From contig NZ_AZCZ01000013.1 of NCBI RefSeq assembly GCF_001434055.1, positions 1 through 64,000 of the forward strand: a stretch of 64,000 nt of DNA, written 5' to 3'. This document shows, in pieces, positions 43,637 through 52,827 of the stretch. How positions within the stretch are numbered: the first letter of the stretch is position 1; each line of letters begins with the position of its first letter. Under the pieces are notes generated by a model. It ran no database searches and was not told the origin of the DNA. It worked only from the letters and a program-made list of their open reading frames with translations. The stretch is from Levilactobacillus parabrevis ATCC 53295. GTDB lineage: Bacteria > Bacillota > Bacilli > Lactobacillales > Lactobacillaceae. The translations under genes and the position numbers were made by a program.

Positions 43637-43958
43637 AAGATCACCCTCCTTTAAAGTCTATGACTTGAGTATAACATGTTTGCTCACTGACGAATAAAGA
43701 TTAGCTGGGGTAAGTAAGGCCGGCGCAGTCTTGTGGACGGTTGGGGCGAGATGGCGTGGCAGCGGTCGCACAAAATTAATGAACTTAAAAATGCATTATT
43801 ATTGATATCTCATTTTTAGGTAAAATGACGTGAGCGGGGTGAATAAAAACTAATTGGTAATGAATGCCTATCTGACGGCGTATACAGCTACATTCATTGG
43901 TGAATATGAGTTTGATCAGTGGGGGTGAACACAAGGGTGACCTCCAAAAAAGTGAATA
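43637..43958. other. intergenic region, no feature recognised
   Basis: 322 bp between the divergent hflX gene and the oppA1 promoter region. No ORF with a ribosome site and no repeat element. Confidence 0.4.
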
Positions 43959-44006
43959 AATTTTCAAAAAATTAGAAATCAGTATTGATTCTCATAGAAC
44001 TTTAAT
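43959..44006 (+). promoter_or_regulatory. oppA1 promoter with a CodY-box-like site and a conserved block
   Basis: AATTTTCAAAAAATT (43959-43973) matches the CodY consensus AATTTTCWGAAAATT at 14 of 15 positions. ATTGATTCTCAT (43984-43995) is shared with the oppA2 promoter and nearly with oppA3. -10 candidate TTTAAT at 44001-44006. Whether this organism has CodY is not visible here. Confidence 0.5.
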
Positions 44007-44204
44007 CTACAATGGTTGCTGTTGCTTAGTCAACAGGCAAGTCCCATTTGCGCCGTTAACTTTCGGACAATCGATGATTAGGGTGGTTGTGCGTCGGACA
44101 TCTTCTGTGAGGGATGTGCGGGCACAATGCCCCGCCGGTCGATGACGCGAGCCAAAACTAACGTCGCAATGTGAGCATTACATATTTAGAGGGGTCGGAA
44201 TTTT

Positions 44205-45836
44205 ATGAAGGTAAAGTCAATCGTTAAATTAGGAGCGGTGGCAGCGCTGGCAACAGTTTCATTAGCAGCGTGTGGCACTTCTTCTAGCAGTAGCAAGCAG
44301 GCTAAGGATCAAACCTTGACCTGGATGGAAAGTTCTACCTTACCAACAATGGATAATTCGCTGGCAACCGATGTCGTTTCCGGTGAAACGTTGAACAACA
44401 CGGGTGAAGGTCTGCTGAAGTTCGGTAAAAACAGTAGCACCCATCCCGGAGTTGCCAAGAGTTACACCAAGTCTAAGGACGGAAAGACCTACACATTTAA
44501 CTTGCGGAAGTCTAACTGGAGCAACGGAGACAAAGTAACGGCTCGCGATTTCGTTTACGGGTGGCAACGCACTGTCAACCCGAAGACGGGGTCACAATAC
44601 GCCTACTTATACGCTGACGTGCTGAACGCCAACGCCATCATGAAGGGCAAGAAGGCCGTTTCCACGTTAGGGATCAAGGCTGTTGGCGACTACAAAGTTA
44701 AGGTCACCCTGGTTCACCCAGTCAGCTATTTCCCAACGTTAGTCGCTCAGACGGCTTTCTTCCCACAAAACAAGACGGCCGTGACGAAGTACGGTAAGAA
44801 GTACGCCACGAATGCCAAGGATAACGTCTACAACGGACCGTTCAAGCTGACTTACTGGACGGGGACGTCAGATAACTGGACGCTTTCTAAGAACAGCAAG
44901 TACTGGGATGCTAAGAACGTGAAGTTGGGCAAGATCAAGTTCAGCGCCGTTAAAGACCCGCAAACCGCTCTGAGTCAATACCAGAGTGGCAAGTTGGATG
45001 CCATCTACTTGAGCGGTCAACAACCTAAGAACTACAAGAACGACAAGGATTACCATGCTCGAAACAGTTCTCGGGTCACTTACATTGAATTGAACGAAAA
45101 GAAAGATTCCATGATGCGTAACAAGAAGGCCCGTCAAGCCTTGTCTCTGGTCTTGAACCGGAAGCAATTTGTCAACAAGGTTATGGACGATGGTTCTAAG
45201 GTCGCTACTGGGATCGTTACCAGTGGTTTAGCTATCCGCAACGGCAAGGACTTTGCCAAGGAAGGCACGATTCCTGCTGCCACGGAACACAACGTTGCTA
45301 AGGCGCAAAAGCTTTGGAAGCAAGCATTGAAGGAAACTGGCCGGAAGAGCTACGCATTGACCTTGATGGCCGATGACACTGCCGAAGGCAAGAGCACGAC
45401 TGAATATGTTCAGAGTCAATGGTCTAAGCTCTCTAACTTCAAGGTTACCAACTCAAACTTGCCATACAAGACCCGGTTATCCCGGTCTGCCTCTGGTCAA
45501 TTTGATGCCGTCGTTACCCTCTGGGGAGCCGACTTCCCAGACCCAATCACCGACTTGTCACTCTTCACGTCCGACAACACTTACAACAATGGTAAGTGGT
45601 CGAACAAGACTTACGACAAGCTGATCAATGATGCTACGACGACGAACGCTAACAAGCCAGCCGCTCGTTGGCAGAACATGGTTGATGCCCAAAAGGTTCT
45701 GTTGAAGGATCAAGGGATCATCCCTGTTTCACAAAGTGGTAAGCCACAATTGGTTAAGTCCAAGGTCAAGGGTGTGGTTTACTTCCCTGTCAGCTCTAAC
45801 TGGGACTTCAGCAAAGCTTACATCGCTAACAAATAA
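44205..45836 (+). CDS. oppA: oligopeptide ABC transporter substrate-binding lipoprotein OppA, paralogue 1
   Basis: 543 aa. Lipobox VSLAAC (Cys23), then an SBP_bac_5 domain of Opp type (SGETLNNTGEGLLKFG, FVYGWQRTVNPKTGSQYAYLY, NVYNGPFKLTYW). It captures peptides outside the cell for OppBCDF. Highly similar to the two following genes; an A-type repeat and a terminator separate it from paralogue 2, so it has its own transcript. Confidence 0.93.
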   Translation: MKVKSIVKLGAVAALATVSLAACGTSSSSSKQAKDQTLTWMESSTLPTMDNSLATDVVSGETLNNTGEGLLKFGKNSSTHPGVAKSYTKSKDGKTYTFNLRKSNWSNGDKVTARDFVYGWQRTVNPKTGSQYAYLYADVLNANAIMKGKKAVSTLGIKAVGDYKVKVTLVHPVSYFPTLVAQTAFFPQNKTAVTKYGKKYATNAKDNVYNGPFKLTYWTGTSDNWTLSKNSKYWDAKNVKLGKIKFSAVKDPQTALSQYQSGKLDAIYLSGQQPKNYKNDKDYHARNSSRVTYIELNEKKDSMMRNKKARQALSLVLNRKQFVNKVMDDGSKVATGIVTSGLAIRNGKDFAKEGTIPAATEHNVAKAQKLWKQALKETGRKSYALTLMADDTAEGKSTTEYVQSQWSKLSNFKVTNSNLPYKTRLSRSASGQFDAVVTLWGADFPDPITDLSLFTSDNTYNNGKWSNKTYDKLINDATTTNANKPAARWQNMVDAQKVLLKDQGIIPVSQSGKPQLVKSKVKGVVYFPVSSNWDFSKAYIANK

Positions 45837-45851
45837 TCTGTGAGTTTGTGT

Positions 45852-46044
45852 CGCCTGCGGCTGCCAGAATTCCGTCTGCTGTGGGGACCGGTGAAAGCCT
45901 GAGAAGCAGTCTTTCACCTCGACTTTGAGCCACGCCAGGTTCGGGCGTAGCTCAAAGCTCGTCCCATGCTGTAACCCCGGGAAGAACCTAGCACTCGGGC
46001 TAACAGCATCGACACAGCTGGCTCCATCCTGGCATCCTCCGGCT
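45852..46044 (+). repeat. A-type cloverleaf intergenic repeat (copy 8)
   Basis: CGCCTGCGGCTGCCAGAAT on the left, ATCCTGGCATCCTCCGGC on the right. The first hairpin is replaced by GGTGAAAGCC/GTCTTTCACC. Others: CTTTGAGCCACGCC/GGGCGTAGCTCAAAG and ATGCTGTAACCCCGGG/CTCGGGCTAACAGCAT. In sense 15 bp 3' of oppA1. Confidence 0.85.
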
Positions 46045-46115
46045 TATGCTACACAGATTAATTGCCGCTCGCCGGTGATGTGGTTATATTTGTTAAATTT
46101 TATCGAGATTATTGG

Positions 46116-46157
46116 GAACTCTCAGAGGTTGTAACTGACTTCTGGGAGTTCTTTTTG
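46116..46157 (+). terminator. intrinsic terminator of oppA1
   Basis: GAACTCTCAGAGGT/ACTTCTGGGAGTTC region with T5, located after the A-type repeat. Confidence 0.8.
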
Positions 46158-46313
46158 ATGTTCACTGGGAAGCTTTTGAGGGATGAGTACGGGTAGTGGC
46201 GGTCTTACCAGATACATTATCAGCCCTAAATGGTGCCTATTGAAATATTTTTTAGGCGGCAGTAACCCAATGTTTGCGGCATTTGTCGCTATTTTCAAAG
46301 TGTAAGATTAAAA

Positions 46314-46342
46314 TTTACTATTGATTCTCATCGTTTTATAAT
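46314..46342 (+). promoter_or_regulatory. oppA2 promoter
   Basis: -35 TTTACT (46314-46319), 17-bp spacer starting with the conserved ATTGATTCTCAT block, -10 TATAAT (46337-46342). Confidence 0.65.
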
Positions 46343-46402
46343 CTAGTATGTTATTCAACGTCATGTCACTTGAGGATAATTTGTGAAGGGGTCGGAATTT
46401 AT

Positions 46403-48028
46403 ATGAAGGTTAAGTCAATTGCCAAGTTAGGGGCGGTGGCGGCGTTAGCGACGATTTCGTTAGCGGCGTGTGGTACCAGCTCCAACGATAATAAGGCCAA
46501 GAATCAAACGGTTCACGTTATGGAGACCTCCGCGTTAGCGTCAATGGATAACGCCAAGGCCACCGACATCATTTCCGGTGAGACACTGAACAACACGGGT
46601 GAGGGCCTGTTGCGATTCGGTAAGAATAGTAAAACGCTGCCTGGGTTGGCGAAGAGTTATACCAAATCCAAGGACGGATTGACTTACACGTTTAACCTCC
46701 GGAAATCACAATGGAGTAACGGTGAGAAGCTGACTGCTCAGGACTTCGTCTACGCATGGCGGCGGACCGTTGCGCCGAAGACCAGTTCACAGTACGCTTA
46801 CCTCTACGCCGACATTAAGAATGCGAATGCGGTGATGAATGGCAAGAAGGCGCCAACTGCTCTGGGGGTTGCGAAGGATGGAGACTACAAGTTAGTCGTC
46901 ACGCTGGCTCACCCAGTGAGTTACTTCCCAACGCTGGTTGCGCAACAATGTTTCTACCCTGTGAACAAGGGTGCCGTTGATAAATACGGTAGCAAGTACG
47001 CTAGCAACGCCAAGACCAATGTTTACAACGGGCCGTTCAAGCTGACATCATGGTCGGGGACTTCTGATACCTGGACGCTGACTAAGAACAAGAAGTACTG
47101 GAACGCTAAGGTCGTGAAGTTGCAGCACGTGAAGTACAGTGCCGTGAAGGATCCACAGACGGCGTTGAGTCAATACCAGAGTGGTAAGTTGGACATCATT
47201 TCACTGAGTGGCCAACAACCAAAGAACTACAAGAATAACAAAGAATTCCATTCCCGGAAGAGTTCTCGGATCAACTACGTCGAACTCAACCAACGGAAGG
47301 ATACGATGCTGAAGAACACGAAGGCCCGTCAAGCCCTGTCCATGGTTATCAACCGTAAGCAATACGTAAATAAGGTATTGCAAGATGGTTCGACACCAGC
47401 AACTGGAATCGTTTCGACCGGGTTAGCTATCCGCGACGGCAAGGACTTTGCCAAGGAAGCAACCGTACCATCAGCAACGGATTACAACTTGGCTAAGGCT
47501 CAGAAGTTATGGAACCAAGCTTTGAAGGAAACTGGCCGGACCAGTTACTCACTGACCTTAATGGGTGACGATACGCCAGCTGGTAAATCCGCAACTGAAT
47601 ACATCCAAAGTCAATGGGGGAAGTTGGATCACTTCAAGGTGACGAACTCTAACATTCCTTACAAGACGCGGTTGTCCCGGTCCCAAAATGGCCAATTCGA
47701 AGCCGTTGTCAGTGGCTGGAGTGCTGACTTCCCAGACCCAATCACCGACCTGTCCCTCTTTACTACGGGGAACACGTACAATAACGGGAGATGGTCTTCT
47801 AAGGCTTACGACAAGCTGATCAATGACGCCACCATTACCAATGCCAACAAGCCAAGTGCTCGGTGGCAGAACCTCGTGGATGCCCAGAAGGTCCTGTTGA
47901 AGGACCAAGGGATCATTCCGTTCTACCAGACCGGGATGCCACAATTAGTGAAGTCTAAGGTCAAGGGTGTCGTCTACTTCCCAGTCGGCGCCAACTGGGA
48001 TTACAGTCGGGCCTACATTGCTAAATAG
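46403..48028 (+). CDS. oppA: oligopeptide ABC transporter substrate-binding lipoprotein OppA, paralogue 2
   Basis: 541 aa from ATG 46403 behind AAGGGGTCGG, the same ribosome site as paralogue 1; the longer ORF start at 46370 is unlikely. Lipobox ISLAAC. Same SBP_bac_5 layout as paralogue 1, differing mostly in the peptide-binding lobe surface. Own promoter and terminator, hence possibly differently expressed. Confidence 0.93.
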   Translation: MKVKSIAKLGAVAALATISLAACGTSSNDNKAKNQTVHVMETSALASMDNAKATDIISGETLNNTGEGLLRFGKNSKTLPGLAKSYTKSKDGLTYTFNLRKSQWSNGEKLTAQDFVYAWRRTVAPKTSSQYAYLYADIKNANAVMNGKKAPTALGVAKDGDYKLVVTLAHPVSYFPTLVAQQCFYPVNKGAVDKYGSKYASNAKTNVYNGPFKLTSWSGTSDTWTLTKNKKYWNAKVVKLQHVKYSAVKDPQTALSQYQSGKLDIISLSGQQPKNYKNNKEFHSRKSSRINYVELNQRKDTMLKNTKARQALSMVINRKQYVNKVLQDGSTPATGIVSTGLAIRDGKDFAKEATVPSATDYNLAKAQKLWNQALKETGRTSYSLTLMGDDTPAGKSATEYIQSQWGKLDHFKVTNSNIPYKTRLSRSQNGQFEAVVSGWSADFPDPITDLSLFTTGNTYNNGRWSSKAYDKLINDATITNANKPSARWQNLVDAQKVLLKDQGIIPFYQTGMPQLVKSKVKGVVYFPVGANWDYSRAYIAK

Positions 48029-48036
48029 CGTTTGAT

Positions 48037-48232
48037 CGCCTGCGACAATCGGAGATTCCGCCTGCTGTGGGGACCGGTGAAAGCCTGAGAAGCGGTCTTT
48101 CACCTCGGTTTGGAACCTCACCAAAGTACGGTGAGGTTCCAAACACGTCCCGTGATGTAACCCCGGGAAGAACCAAACGCCCGGGCTAACATCACTGTCA
48201 CTGCAGGTCTCCATCCCCGACTGTCTCCGGCT
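48037..48232 (+). repeat. A-type cloverleaf intergenic repeat (copy 9)
   Basis: CGCCTGCGACAATCGGAGAT / ATCCCCGACTGTCTCCGGC ends. GGTGAAAGCC/GTCTTTCACC arm as in copy 8, GGAACCTCACC/GGTGAGGTTCC and GTGATGTAACCCCGGG/CCCGGGCTAACATCAC hairpins. In sense 8 bp 3' of oppA2. Confidence 0.85.
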
Positions 48233-48290
48233 ACATGACAGTAGCAATGTAGTCGCCACTGTATCTTCCCACATCCTATAGTGTTATCGA

Positions 48291-48330
48291 GAGTTCTCCG
48301 AAGCTTAGTTGGCTTTGGAGAACTCTTTTT
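48291..48330 (+). terminator. intrinsic terminator of oppA2
   Basis: GAGTTCTCC/GGAGAACTC with T5. The following 590 bp to the oppA3 promoter hold no gene or repeat I can support. Confidence 0.85.
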
Positions 48331-48925
48331 CTGTTTCAAAGAGATATAAGGTCCTGGGAGCCTGCTGGTGCGTTTGCATAGGATTAGCGTCCATGTGGTA
48401 GATAGAGCCAGTCTATCGTCGTTTGGGGGATTTTAAAGCGATTTACGGTGGCTTTTGCGTTCGTTCAGGGTCGATTTCATTTTTAATCAAAAGCAGTGGC
48501 AATCTTCTCATAATTCGGGTTCCTCCATAAATTGAATAATATTCATAAATTAATAGCAGGCGAGTTCGGACCATCAGCCGCGAGCGGGCAGGAAGGGCGG
48601 TGCGTCTTGACCATTAAAATAGCCGATTATGTTCTTGGCTTTCCTGACTTAACGGTTGAATGTAACGCCGACGTATCAGCAGTTACCTGACATTGCGGTG
48701 ACACATGGGCTTGGTGATTGCTGTCGGACGAGGTCTATCGGGGAGGTGTGAAGATTGGTTGGTACGGTGACCAATCGAAATGAATGTATAATAGGTAAAT
48801 ATTTATGTAAGCGTTATCTCGGGATTATCGCTAAAATGAGAAAAATTATACTCAAAAATTTTATTTTTGCACAACAAACCCCCGTCCAACAGCGTTTATA
48901 ACTGTATATTTAAATTTTATTAGTT

Positions 48926-48954
48926 TTTACCATTGATTTTAATTGTTTTCTAAT
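48926..48954 (+). promoter_or_regulatory. oppA3 promoter
   Basis: -35 TTTACC (48926-48931), 17-bp spacer starting with ATTGATTTTAAT, -10 TCTAAT (48949-48954) or overlapping TAATAT. Confidence 0.55.
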
Positions 48955-49026
48955 ATACAATTGGAAACATCAAATTTGAGGATGTCAATTTATTTCACTA
49001 ACAACACATAGAGGGGTTGGATATCA

Positions 49027-50655
49027 ATGAAAATCAATTCGGCAGTCAAACTCGGGACGGTGGCCACGTTCGCGGCAGTATTGCTCGCAGCGTGTGGGTC
49101 ATCGTCAAGCAGTTCTAGCGAGGCTAGCAAACAAACGTTAAATTGGATGGAAAATTCAGCTTTACCATCAATGGATTCCGCGACAGCAACTGACGTGGTT
49201 TCTGGAGAAACTTTAAACAACACCAATGAAGGTCTGTTACGGTTCGGTAAGAACAGTAAGGTTCACCCTGGGGTTGCCAAGAGCTATAAGGTTTCTAAAG
49301 ACGGTAAGACGTATACCTTCAACTTACGGAAGTCTAACTGGAGTAACGGGACCAAAGTTACGGCAAAAGATTTCGTTTATGCTTGGCAACGCACCGTTAA
49401 TCCTAAGACCGCTTCACAATATGCTTACATGTACGCACCTGTGAAGAACGCCAACGAAATCATGACTAGCAAGAAGCCAGTTTCTAGCTTGGGAATCAAG
49501 GCGGAAGGCAATTACAAAGTGGTTGTCACGTTGACGCAGGCAACGAGCTACTTCCCATCATTAGTTGCGAGTCCCATGTTCTTCCCACAAAGTAAAGCAG
49601 TCGTTGATAAGTACGGCAAGAAGTTTGCCACGAACGCCAAGAGCAACGTCTACAACGGGCCATTCAAGTTAACTTACTGGACCGGGACGTCTGATAACTG
49701 GTCGTTGAGTAAAAACACTAAGTACTGGAACGCAAAGAATGTTAAACTGAAGAAGATTAACTTCAAGACGATGAAGGATCCACAAACTGCTTTGAGTCAA
49801 TACCAGAGTGGCAAGCTGGATGCAACTTACCTGAGTGGTCAACAACCTAAGAACTACAAGAATGACAAGCAATACGTTGAACGTAAAGGGGCTTCAACCT
49901 TCTACATTGAAATGAACCAACGGAAAGACAGTATGATGAAGAACAAGAAGGCGCGTCAAGCATTGTCCTTGGCAATCAACCGGAAGCAATTCGTCAACAA
50001 GGTCTTAGCCGATGGCTCAACGCAAACGAAGGGTCTGGTCTCAACTGGTCTGATGTCTTACAAGGGTAAAGACTTCAACACCGCTTCATACGTGCCAGAA
50101 GCTACTAACCATGACTTAGCTAAGGCGAAGACGTTATGGAAGCAGGCACTGAAGGAAACCGGTCGTTCAAGCTACAACTTGACGTTGATGGCCGACGATA
50201 CGCCAGCTGGTAAGAACACGTTGGAATTCGTTCAAAGTCAATGGTCTAAGTTGGGTAACATCAAGGTTACCAACCAAAGCCTGCCATTCAAGACGCGTTT
50301 AGCACGTTCTGAAAATGGACAATTCCAAGCCGTTGTTTCTGGCTGGGGTGCTGATTACCCTGACGCTATCTCCTTCTTGGAAATGTTCACGAAGACCAAC
50401 TCCTACAACCGTGGGAAGTGGAACAATGCCGAATACAACAAGGACATTGCCGCTGCTGATGGTAAGGATGCAAACAACGAAGCCGCTCGTTGGACGGACT
50501 TAGTTGATGCTCAAAAGACGTTGATGAAGGACCAAGGGATCATCCCACTGTACCAACAAGGGAAATCACAACTGGTCAAATCTAAGGTCAAGGGCGTTAC
50601 CTACTTCCCAACCGGCGCTAACTGGGACTTCAGTAAGGCATACATTGCCAAATAA
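49027..50655 (+). CDS. oppA: oligopeptide ABC transporter substrate-binding lipoprotein OppA, paralogue 3
   Basis: 542 aa, lipobox VLLAAC (Cys23). Same family and length as paralogues 1 and 2. The C-terminal lobe differs most (YPDAISFLEMFTKTNSYNRG where the others have FPDPITDLSLFT). Nearest to oppBCDF and probably read through its weak terminator into them. AGAGGGGTTGG ribosome site. Confidence 0.93.
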   Translation: MKINSAVKLGTVATFAAVLLAACGSSSSSSSEASKQTLNWMENSALPSMDSATATDVVSGETLNNTNEGLLRFGKNSKVHPGVAKSYKVSKDGKTYTFNLRKSNWSNGTKVTAKDFVYAWQRTVNPKTASQYAYMYAPVKNANEIMTSKKPVSSLGIKAEGNYKVVVTLTQATSYFPSLVASPMFFPQSKAVVDKYGKKFATNAKSNVYNGPFKLTYWTGTSDNWSLSKNTKYWNAKNVKLKKINFKTMKDPQTALSQYQSGKLDATYLSGQQPKNYKNDKQYVERKGASTFYIEMNQRKDSMMKNKKARQALSLAINRKQFVNKVLADGSTQTKGLVSTGLMSYKGKDFNTASYVPEATNHDLAKAKTLWKQALKETGRSSYNLTLMADDTPAGKNTLEFVQSQWSKLGNIKVTNQSLPFKTRLARSENGQFQAVVSGWGADYPDAISFLEMFTKTNSYNRGKWNNAEYNKDIAAADGKDANNEAARWTDLVDAQKTLMKDQGIIPLYQQGKSQLVKSKVKGVTYFPTGANWDFSKAYIAK

Positions 50656-50708
50656 TCGAATCTAATATTAGTCATTACGCGTAAGAGAACGTTATAGTTT
50701 TAATCGGG

Positions 50709-50744
50709 GAGTAAGGATTAACGAAGCAGTTAGTCCTTACTTTT
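50709..50744 (+). terminator. hairpin between oppA3 and oppB
   Basis: GTAAGGATTAAC/GTTAGTCCTTAC followed by TTTTC. Probably a partial terminator that keeps binding protein in excess over transporter. Confidence 0.7.
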
Positions 50745-50847
50745 CGATATATAGCAATCATTTATCGTCTTGTTGTTTTCATATAATTCTTGTTAAGCTT
50801 AACAACTTAACGGTAACGAATAAGTCTACTGATTGAGAGGTAAACAA

Positions 50848-51777
50848 ATGGCAAAGTACCTAGCAAAGCGGATCTTCTATCTGATCCTGACCTTATTCAT
50901 CGTTATTACCGTCACCTTCTTCCTGATGAAGTTGTTACCCGGGACGCCACTGACGAACCAAGCCAAGCTGTCCAAGAGCCAGATTGCATTGATTTACCAG
51001 CAATATGGGTTGGATAAGCCGGTTTGGCAGCAGTACCTGTTGTACCTAGCAGGGGCCGTCAAAGGTAACTTCGGGACTTCATTCCAGTTCAGTGACCAAC
51101 CCGTGTCCTACCTGCTCTCTAGCCGGATTGGACCATCCTTACAGATTGGGCTGCAAGCCATGATTGTGGGTGTCATTGTCGGAATCATCATCGGTGCTTT
51201 CGGTGCGATGAAGCAAAATACGTGGGTCGACACCACGACGACTGTTGTTTCCATCTTAGGGATCTCAATTCCTTCCTTCGTTCTGGCCGTACTGTTACAG
51301 TACTACTTGGGGTTGAAGTTAGGCTGGTTCCCAATCGCCGAATGGGGGGGCTTTATCTACACGGTATTGCCAACCTTAGCGTTAGGCGCGACGCCGTTAG
51401 CCGAGTCGGCGCGGTTCGTGCGGACGGAAATGGTCGATGTGTTGAGTTCGGATTACATTGAGTTAGCCAAGGCTAAAGGCCTGAGTCGGATGGGGGTTAT
51501 TTACCACCATGCGCTGCGGAACAGTTTGATTCCGCTGATCACGATTGTGGGTCCTTTAGCGGTTAACATCATGACCGGGTCGATGGTTGTTGAAAACATC
51601 TTCTCCATCCCCGGGATTGGGGAACAGTTCGTCAAGTCCGTCTTGACCAACGATTACCCAACCATCATGGGCTTAACCATCATCTATTCATTCATGTTGT
51701 GTGTCGTTCTGTTAGTCACTGATATCCTTTACGGAATCGTTGATCCACGGATTCGGCTTACAGGAAAGGCTAACTAG
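50848..51777 (+). CDS. oppB: oligopeptide ABC transporter permease OppB
   Basis: 309 aa, six hydrophobic segments. Typical OppB/DppB start (MAKYLAKRIFYLILTLFIVITVTF) and EAA loop DYIELAKAKGLSRMGVIYHHALRNSLIP. Start ATG 50848, seven nt after GAGAGG; a longer reading to 50833 lacks support. Confidence 0.93.
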   Translation: MAKYLAKRIFYLILTLFIVITVTFFLMKLLPGTPLTNQAKLSKSQIALIYQQYGLDKPVWQQYLLYLAGAVKGNFGTSFQFSDQPVSYLLSSRIGPSLQIGLQAMIVGVIVGIIIGAFGAMKQNTWVDTTTTVVSILGISIPSFVLAVLLQYYLGLKLGWFPIAEWGGFIYTVLPTLALGATPLAESARFVRTEMVDVLSSDYIELAKAKGLSRMGVIYHHALRNSLIPLITIVGPLAVNIMTGSMVVENIFSIPGIGEQFVKSVLTNDYPTIMGLTIIYSFMLCVVLLVTDILYGIVDPRIRLTGKAN

Positions 51778-51788
51778 GAGGTAAATAA

Positions 51789-52814
51789 ATGGCAGATACA
51801 GTAAAACTCCCAGAAGATAGCTTTAAGCCCATCACGGCCGATGACCGTGCGGCTTTAGATAGTGAAAAGATTGCGGCACCGTCACTGACCTTTACACAGG
51901 ATGCTTGGCGGCGGTTAAAGAAGAACCGGGGCGCCTGGGTGTCTCTGATTCTCTTAGGAATCATCTTCTTACTAGCTTTCGGCTCCATCTTCGTTTCACC
52001 GCACAATCCAAATGCCGTGAATCCATCATACGCAAACTTACCCTCAAAGATTCCTGGAATTGGGATCAACGGGTTCAACGGAACGCTGGTTCAGGCCGGT
52101 GAACGGGTCGATGCTTACAAGCAAGCTGGTGCTACTGGTGTGCATTACATCATGGGGACCGACTACTTAGGGCGGGACTTGTTCTCCCGGGTTCTGTACG
52201 GGACACGGATCTCCCTGATCATTGCGTTAGTTGCGACACTGTTTGACCTGACGATTGGGGTGACCTACGGGTTATTCTCCGGTTGGAAAGGGGGACGGGT
52301 TGATACCTTCATGCAACGGGTCATTGAAATCATCCTGTCCATTCCTAACCTAGTCGTTATCGTCCTGTTGATTTTGATTCTGAAACCCGGGATGGCGTCG
52401 ATCATTATCGCCATCGCGTTAACCTCGTGGGTGAACATGGCCCGGCTGGTCCGAGCGCAGACGCTGGAAATCAAGGAGCAAGAGTACATCTTAGCGGCGA
52501 GAACGCTGGGTGAAAGCTCGTTCAAGATTGCCTTCAAGCATCTGCTGCCTAACCTGTCGAGTGTCATCATCATTAACACGATGTTTACCATTCCTAGTGC
52601 CATCTTCTTCGAAGCCACGCTGTCCTATATTGGGATCGGGATTTCATCCCCGCAAGCTTCGTTAGGGACACTGTTAAATGATGGGCAAAAGAACTTCCAG
52701 TTCCTGCCTTATCAGATGTGGTGGCCAGCACTGATCCTATGTATCATCATGTTAGCCTTTAACCTTTTGGGTGATGGGTTGCGGGATGCATTTGATCCGC
52801 GGACGAAAGAGTAG
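51789..52814 (+). CDS. oppC: oligopeptide ABC transporter permease OppC
   Basis: 341 aa, N-terminal cytoplasmic stretch then six hydrophobic segments; GTDYLGRDLFSRVLYGTRISL and EAA loop KEQEYILAARTLGESSFKIAFKHLLPN. Starts 11 bp after oppB with AGGAGG. Confidence 0.93.
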   Translation: MADTVKLPEDSFKPITADDRAALDSEKIAAPSLTFTQDAWRRLKKNRGAWVSLILLGIIFLLAFGSIFVSPHNPNAVNPSYANLPSKIPGIGINGFNGTLVQAGERVDAYKQAGATGVHYIMGTDYLGRDLFSRVLYGTRISLIIALVATLFDLTIGVTYGLFSGWKGGRVDTFMQRVIEIILSIPNLVVIVLLILILKPGMASIIIAIALTSWVNMARLVRAQTLEIKEQEYILAARTLGESSFKIAFKHLLPNLSSVIIINTMFTIPSAIFFEATLSYIGIGISSPQASLGTLLNDGQKNFQFLPYQMWWPALILCIIMLAFNLLGDGLRDAFDPRTKE

Positions 52815-52827
52815 GTGAGGTGACGTC

